In this document: one piece after another, positions 57,263 to 64,000 of the stretch
Layout: each line of letters opens with the position of its first letter
Position numbering within the stretch: the stretch's first letter is position 1
NCBI GenBank assembly: GCA_002205965.3
Contig: NADL03000078.1
Span: forward strand, 62,001 to 126,000
Length of the DNA stretch: 64,000 bases
Direction of reading: 5' to 3'
Origin: Kappaphycus alvarezii
Taxonomy: Eukaryota > Rhodophyta > Florideophyceae > Gigartinales > Solieriaceae
The notes under the pieces: generated by a model
Seen by the model: the letters and a program-made list of their open reading frames with translations, nothing else
The model's database searches: none
Told to the model about the DNA's origin: nothing
Program-made: the position numbers and the translations under genes

Positions 57263-60200
57263 TAAGACAGATGATGACGAGCTGACAGTATAGGTTACAC
57301 TGTAATTTGCAGGCTTTTAGTAAGCTAATAGCTTAAGTATTCACTTTCCCGAGGTGGATAGCAGGTAGATGCAGTTTGATGGAAACGCGTTCTCGTCTGC
57401 ACTGAATGAGTACCGGGGCGACAGTTGCCTGCAGAACTTCAACGTTCTTGCACATCCAGATTCATTGCTACAGATCCGGCCGTACATTGGTTCCAGATTT
57501 GTGAATAGAGGAATTACGGTAGACGAACTTCGTACCTTTTTTCGCAGTTATTGGTTCCAGGTTGAACGCATGTAAAATTTATACGTCACATACGAATAAC
57601 TTGTATCGAAAACAGTCATGGCTAAGAAACTCATTTTGAACGCTGAAGAGTGCGAAGATTCGCTGCTTTCTGCTTCTTCGGGGCTTTCAACACAGCAACG
57701 CCTAATATGGCTCATCCGACCACGCTAGATCTACTCCAAGCTAAGCAACCTAGTATCACCTTTCTATCAGACATGAATAAAACTCGAGAACTTCCCGGAC
57801 TTGTGGAAACAACCACCGCAAGACCATCAATTGCACTCCCAACTAATGGCTCAAAGCTGCCCATAAGTAAGCGCAAATTTAGCTTCAGTGACTCGGCACA
57901 TGGAAGAGAGAAAGGATACTTAAAGTTGTAACTTATATAATCTGATCGTGAACTCAGCGCACACTGGCTGTTCAATACAAGCTGTATAGAAATCAGAATA
58001 TCAGTGTGTTCTTGAAACCTGTCTGAAATATTCCGCCCCCCTCCGGGAGAGAATGCCAAAAAATAGTAAGAAACTATTCAAGAAACGTATTTTCGTATGT
58101 TTGAAGATCGTAAAGCTGTAAAAGCGACAAAAAAATCCGCGTCTGGAAATATTGAAGACTGCACTGAGGTTGACGTTTTTGTTGACAACATTAATCACGA
58201 ACGCGAATATATGGATCTATAGAAAGCGTGACAGAGAGGAGATTGATGCACAGAATGAGCTTTCCATTGCTGCTGGGGAGGAAATCTGGCAGCAAGCTAG
58301 TGCACGCCAGTCCAAAATATTATCCCAGACAAGTGAAGCTGGCTCCGAAGTACTTTCCGACTTTACTTGTGTCACCCCAAAAAGCAGCGTATTGACGATA
58401 TGTGAATGGAAAAGTGGCATAAGAAGATTTCAAAAGAGCTGTAAGCAAAGCAGTCAGCAGAGCAGAGTTCCTTGTATCTTCTTCGGAGGAAATCTGAAGG
58501 AGAAAAAGCAGGAAACGGAGCAAAGACGTAAGGAAAGTTCTGCGCAGTTTCAATTAATAAACGTACTTATCCACAAAAAGGCTAATAAATGTGGACCGCG
58601 TTACGACGTTTATTGAAAGGTCAGATATTCTCCCAATGATGGAGCTTTATTTCGGCACTTTTCAACAACTTGTACTCTCTTATATAGGTAAGTCTGAAAG
58701 TTTAATAAAACGGCACATGCTTCGTAAGGAAACGAGATCGGTATTTTCCTTCCTCTTAAATTTCGAGCGAAGTATTGACTTGTCCAGTACTGCTTGGGGT
58801 CTTTGTGATTATGTTCAACTTCAACGCGTACAACGCTCATTTCTGTGTTGAATACTGTTTCTCTGGAGTTGTAAGATCATTATAGATTGGCCACTGCATC
58901 CAACGTTGTAAAAGATAAGCTGAATCACCGTATATTTAAAACTTCAACCCTTCAATAAGCAATTGTCCTTCTGAAATAGCCTTCTAAAGTGGCCTTCCAT
59001 TTACTTTGGCGATGAAGCGTCAAATCGTGACGACTTCAAACTTCGGGGCGGTATATTGCAAACATAGGACCATTTGGGATCTTATTAGTTTGGTAAATTA
59101 AGCAGTGAAAAACTTCATGCCCAGAGAGGCAACTTCGCTCGCAATTACCATGTCGCTCTGATCCACTAATTCATATTTTGTTGCAATCTATAAGTCTATG
59201 CAGTTTGGTCAAGGTGCTCTCGCTTCACGGATCGCTTCCGAGTAAATTGTCGCTCCTTGTTGGATCATTGAGCTACGAAGTTCCAAGAAGTAATCGTCTT
59301 TTCGAGTGAATATCTGTAGCGGTTCCCAGAAATTTTCGCACGTCTGTGACGAAACAATACCAAACTTTGTCTCTATATTGCACCGTCATATGGTAGTCGC
59401 AAGCCGTTGCAGAAAAATGTATTTAGCTGTTATAGGATAGCAAAGATATTGGTTCCTCCCTTTTATTCCATTCCAATCTCTCATTACAGAAATCCGCCCG
59501 ACATATAATTTCTTGAATCTGAAGTCTTGGAGGCACTGATGATCAGCAAATCTTTTTACCTTATATGTATTACATCTTACATCTATCCTGCGACAGAGAA
59601 TGCTCTGGACGTTAAGGTGCTCTTTTAATACCTGCTTCGTCGCAGATAATACGACATATTCATGTAGGTCGAGGAGGAGGGTTTTCAATGTCTCCATTTT
59701 TCCAGATATCTTGTCAATATATACATTATATATAAGGAAATCGGAGATTCGCGTTGCAATTTTGTCTGTTCTAGGATAGGCTGATGTCAATCGGCCTTTT
59801 TGTATGGCTTTTAACATAAAAACCAGTGTTGCAATCAAATTCACGAAATTCGCGAACCGTAAAATGATTTTCAGACGAATTACGTAGTGATATCCTCGTA
59901 AAAACACAACAGAGAAGCTATAAAATTCATCTACCGTAAATCCTCTGAGTCCCTTTTTTTGTATCTATTTACTGTAATTAGATTACCCACTTTTTTATAT
60001 CTATTAATCTTACACCTTTTTTGCTAAAATTATGCAGTACTTAAACTTACTGCAATGTATATTTAGTTACATTGATTTGTGCGGCAACCAGATCCACTAA
60101 GTTGTCCCATTTCTCATCCAAACTATTTCTTTTCTCTGCAAAGAACTCATAGACAAATCAATTTTAAGCGCCATCGTTTCTTATGAGAGAGTTATGCTCG

Positions 60201-60400
60201 ATTTTTTGTCTATCTATGTACAGTATTAGATACTTGTAATTGCGCGTGATACCAACCAGGGCCACATATTTTATCCTTCTGCGCCATGAGTATAATTATA
60301 TTTGCTTGAATACAGTGCAGTTTATGCCAAACACACCAAATTTGGTGATTCAGTACTGTAGAAGCTACTTTTTCCAAAAATCTGTGCTTTTTGTGCTGTT
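57263..60400. other. AT-rich region; weak coding hints at 57.6-58.6 kb
   Basis: Mostly AT-rich with frequent stops. A 154-codon + strand ORF at 58152-58616 contains a charged stretch ('KRDREEIDAQNELSIAAGEE') that looks protein-like, and a short open frame starts at 57618. Neither gives a recognisable domain, and the frames could equally be chance or decayed exons. Confidence 0.3.
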
Positions 60401-62700
60401 TAGTTAGGGTTTGAAACTTTTAGATTTCCATGTAAGCCGTTTTGGAAAGGGATTCTGGCCTCAACTTCTCACCCCCAAACAAAGAAGACAAAACCTCACT
60501 ACCAACACACCGGAATCTACTGCCCCCCCAAAAGAAGAACTATCATCCCAGCCAGGAGAAGACCAAAGTAACGACATTGCTCCCTATTCTGCCTTGTGAA
60601 TCAATGGCTTCCCTTTTCTCCTTGGACTGACGGTGTGTATACCGAAGTTCAAGGGGTCAGTTTCCATCAAACCGTAGGTGCTACTTGTCTCTCTGGCCCG
60701 ACGGTGTTTAACCCGGTGCTGAAAGGGGCATTAACCTATTGATTGCTGATGTATCGCACCGAGAAGCTGTACACGGAGAGAGGACCGGAAATCGGTCAGT
60801 TAGGGTCAATCTCGGCGCATAGTTCGGCAGGAAAGGAGTCCGAATCCCAGATAACGCTCCATCCCCGTCCGCTCCTTGATAGACGACGAAGCAGAAATAT
60901 CATCGGCTTCTGAATCAAGCTTTCGTTCCAACCAGATCTTTTTGCACTCCGAGGCTAGTTATCGAGACTTATCGGGTCCTATCAGAAACAAGAAGGCCAA
61001 CATAGCCGCGAGCAACACTTCCTTCACTGGTCAGAACACCTTCACCTCGTTGGCATCGATCAGACAGACCCCCTGCAGTTGGCGCTGGAACCTAGGTCGA
61101 CGCCTTATCGGCAAATAAAATTGCCGATAAATAAACTTGCCGATATAGAAAGGACCTTTACTACTGCGTTAAAAGTCTCTACCGACTTCGAAAGGAGGAA
61201 GGAGAACCACATAATCAAGAAAAGTACTTTTCACTGCACTTTTTTCGAGCTCGGGTTCGCTAATACACATCAGAGGGAAATTCTCGCGCTTGGAAAATGT
61301 ATAAGATGGCAGAGGTCAGGACGGCGGCCGAAAAGGATCTTCCACAGTGCAAGAGGTGTAGCGTCACGTTACCGTAGATAGACTTGGAAACCTACCTAAG
61401 GAGCAATCAGCACCCGTTGAGAGTAGCATATCTGAACTCGAAGAACCGTGCTTAGTTTTCCGCTTACTTAAAATTTGCCTTAGTAATCGAAAAATAAGAA
61501 AGGAAGTAAGTAAAAAATGGAATAAAAAACCCTTGAAGGGCCCCAAATTATCCCCTTCCAGCACTTTGGGAAAGGCATTGCTATTAAAGAGGCACTAAAA
61601 TGTGCGCGAGTATGAAAAGACATCTCTAGTACAATATACTTCCATAACTTATATTCTAAATCAGCAACTTGAGATATTGCAGCAATTTCTGATAGCGGAT
61701 AGTACGTGAAAACAGGTTTAAAGCAGTAGAAGAGTGGGAAGCGAGGTTGAATTTCTCCTTTTTCTACTTCTTTGCCCCATGGCCAAGCATAACCTGCTGG
61801 CCCTCTCTGCGGTAAGCACGACACATTGCAGTGCATACTGTGCAATATTTCTAACCCTGTATGCCTTGTGGAGATACAGTACATTATCTACCCATTTACC
61901 ACCGATTGCCACCTTCCCCAATGGCTCACATGTCCGGTATGCGCTGAAACCCCAACATCCCATTCACCTTTTCAGCCGCTGATCGTCAAAAGACTATTCT
62001 ATCTCGACTAGCGGCCAAAATTCTTGCTTAATCAACCTTTTAGCCAACACAGAAACGGGTCCTCATGTCCCTCTTAGTAGCTATCGACACTGAGAACAAC
62101 CGGGCCGATCTCTCTTAGACATGGTGGTATCTGCCTCCAGAAGCTACTTAATCTCCCTCTTCACGAAGCCGTTGTGACTTAGAGACATACGGAGAATCTT
62201 GAATATAACTAAACATCGTGTATAAGCTCGAAGGAGTGTACCATCGCAACTTTTGATGGATCGAAATCATGTATCTCCCAAGCTATTATGTTCGTCTCTT
62301 TAAGTGCCTCCTTTATCAATTTTTTGTCCCCCTCTTCCAAATTTTCATCCTTTGAGACTATCAAAGTTTCTTGCTTTTCCTCCTCATCTTTCCCATGAAC
62401 CTCTTCGTCCTCTAATAATTCCGTTAAACCCGACTAATACGGCTAATTGTTCAAAATTGCCAGTACCGGCTCCCGTTCACTGTCCAACCCTCTATCGCTG
62501 CCATCTCACTCCTATGAGGATGAAGCGGCAAAATTCTCTACTTCTGAGTACATTGGTGACGCCAAATTCTCATTATCCGTGAGCGCTCCGTCAATCACGG
62601 GAGGTTGATCTTCTGGCGACCATAATCAAGGTTAGCCTGGAGGACTTAAAATTTTGACTTCTGGAGACCATAATCAAGGTTTGCCTGCTGAGCTTCAGGA
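60401..62700. other. Slightly GC-richer pocket with short ORFs
   Basis: Several 60-100 codon ORFs on the + strand (60411, 60876, 61079, 62304) show coding-like peptide composition, but stops interrupt them and no motif is recognised. May be a decayed gene or element. Confidence 0.25.
62611..62688 (+). repeat. Imperfect 48 bp direct duplication
   Basis: TTCTGG(C/A)GACCATAATCAAGGTT(A/T)GCCTG occurs at 62611 and again at 62659. Local tandem duplication with no gene context. Confidence 0.6.
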
Positions 62701-64000
62701 GTCTGACTGCCGATGACTACACCAAAGGGGGAGTTGCATAAGCCGAGATGAGCACGAAAAGACTAGAGCTTTTTCGCGTAGTGAAAATTATCAGGTTGGT
62801 TAGCAGAGTAAATGATGAATATTCCCGAACTTCTCTAAGGCTTTCAAAGTCTTTCCCTACGTACTACTCTGAAAATGACCTAGGGAAATAAAATTTATCC
62901 ACGGACACTAGCGTAGAACGCCTAATGTACCCTTAGAGCAATGCCCGACTATGAACGTATATAGAGACAAGTCCCAAGAAATGACACTGCTATATATTCC
63001 TTATTTAATTTTCCTTATTTAATATATAATAGAGAATATTTTAGCCGTTAAATATATTGAACAAATTCGGCGATACCGTAGGCAACAGAGTGATGTTAAA
63101 ATAATACTCCTGGTATTGAATCAACCTTAAGTTATACATGCCTGATGTAAAGTGAATAGCATGTACCGAAGTATTCAAGCGCAGTAGGTATTATCTACGA
63201 AATAATCGCAGTATATCTCAATTACAAAGATTAAAATAATTAGTAGAGGTTTTGAACTATTTGATGGGAGTGGGGGGGTGATGGAAGGGAGTAAGATGGT
63301 AGTTATGGAAGGCAATATGTCGACACAGGTGTACGTATGTTGGCTTCCTTTTTACTGCGGCGGAAGCTTTTCGTTTGTCGGGCTATATTCTCGTTACATG
63401 AGCGCTCTGTGGACAAGAATCGTCATTACTATTGTACCGCACTTAAAATAAAAAAACAAGCAGGTCAAAAGATAAAAAGTGCAGTAAAAACAGTAAAACA
63501 ATTATCATACACACCCCTAAAATCCCATAAACTCACTTTCCAGCAAACTTTCCCAACACTATTCAGTTTAGTAAATGGTGATACTTGCTCATTTCAGTTT
63601 TTAGTAGGTAGTTAGATCTTTACAAGTTGTAACATATGGAACAGAAGCGTGCAGAGGGTATTCAGAAATTAATTTTTTTAGTAAAAGAAAGGAGACCGTA
63701 GTCAAATCAAGCAATCGTTTAACTGCAAACCATAATACAAATTGGGTGGGTATCATTAAGCATGAACTTCACAATAAATGGCCTCCCTTTTTCCTCCCGT
63801 GTGTTAGAAGTGCTTTTTATGCTGTGAGTGACGATAAAATTTGTATTAGTGAAAATGTAAATCCATCATTCATACTTCTGGTCACCCTCTAGGATGTTCC
63901 GGTACACAATCGACCATATAATTAAAATATTAAAGCACCCCACATTTCCCCCTCATAAATTTATTTGCAGCCAATCAATAAATGATTGCGTACATAATTT
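62700..64000. other. AT-rich end of the window
   Basis: No ORF above 92 codons, no motif and no repeat shared with the rest of the window were recognised. Confidence 0.5.

Overview
This 64 kb window looks like a transposon-rich region of a filamentous fungal genome, most probably an ascomycete (Pezizomycotina). The reasons are: a long ORF with a HET-like (heterokaryon-incompatibility type) domain behind several membrane segments; Ty1/copia relics whose integrase and RNase H regions resemble those familiar from filamentous ascomycetes; a chromodomain Ty3/gypsy element; and compact intronless genes with TATA boxes about 105-120 bp upstream of the ATG. The species cannot be fixed from the sequence. 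There is no sign of prokaryotic gene organisation.

Layout. (i) 1-11.5 kb is AT-rich and almost gene-free; only a 0.2 kb dispersed repeat at 9.1 kb stands out. (ii) 11.6-16.4 kb is an old copia relic on the + strand, itself hit by a roughly 1.2 kb insertion (12.25-13.48 kb, carrying a gypsy LTR/leader relic and a second copy of the 9.1 kb repeat) and by a 109 bp LINE tail with a 9 bp target duplication. (iii) 17.4-21.5 kb is a decayed Ty3/gypsy element on the - strand. (iv) 21.7-26.2 kb is a DIRS-like retrotransposon on the - strand with 323 bp direct repeats. (v) 26.97-29.33 kb is the one long host-like gene, a 783 aa membrane/HET-like protein on the - strand. (vi) 29.7-35.4 kb holds further copia and gypsy pieces. 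(vii) 35.7-38.5 kb holds a LINE 3' end plus three more tails of that family, and a 250 bp MITE. (viii) 39.1-44.8 kb holds three nearly identical 83 aa secreted-protein genes on the - strand and a probable host gene between copies two and three. (ix) 45.8-49.7 kb is a copia element with 282 bp LTRs, TSD and an inserted solo gypsy LTR. (x) 49.9-56.9 kb is a recent chromodomain gypsy element with ~99% identical LTRs and a 5 bp TSD, inserted in an old copy of the DIRS-family repeat. It carries an extra C2H2 zinc-finger ORF before gag. (xi) 57.3-64 kb is again AT-rich and almost gene-free.

The most notable host features are the triplicated secreted protein and the HET-like membrane protein. Between copies 2 and 3 of the secreted protein I count eight base differences, all silent. 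The gene is therefore either under strong selection or homogenised by conversion, while the surrounding DNA is unrelated. The retroelements are treated as fossils: family, extent, parts and nesting are given. All comparisons were made by eye within the window; no database search was possible.
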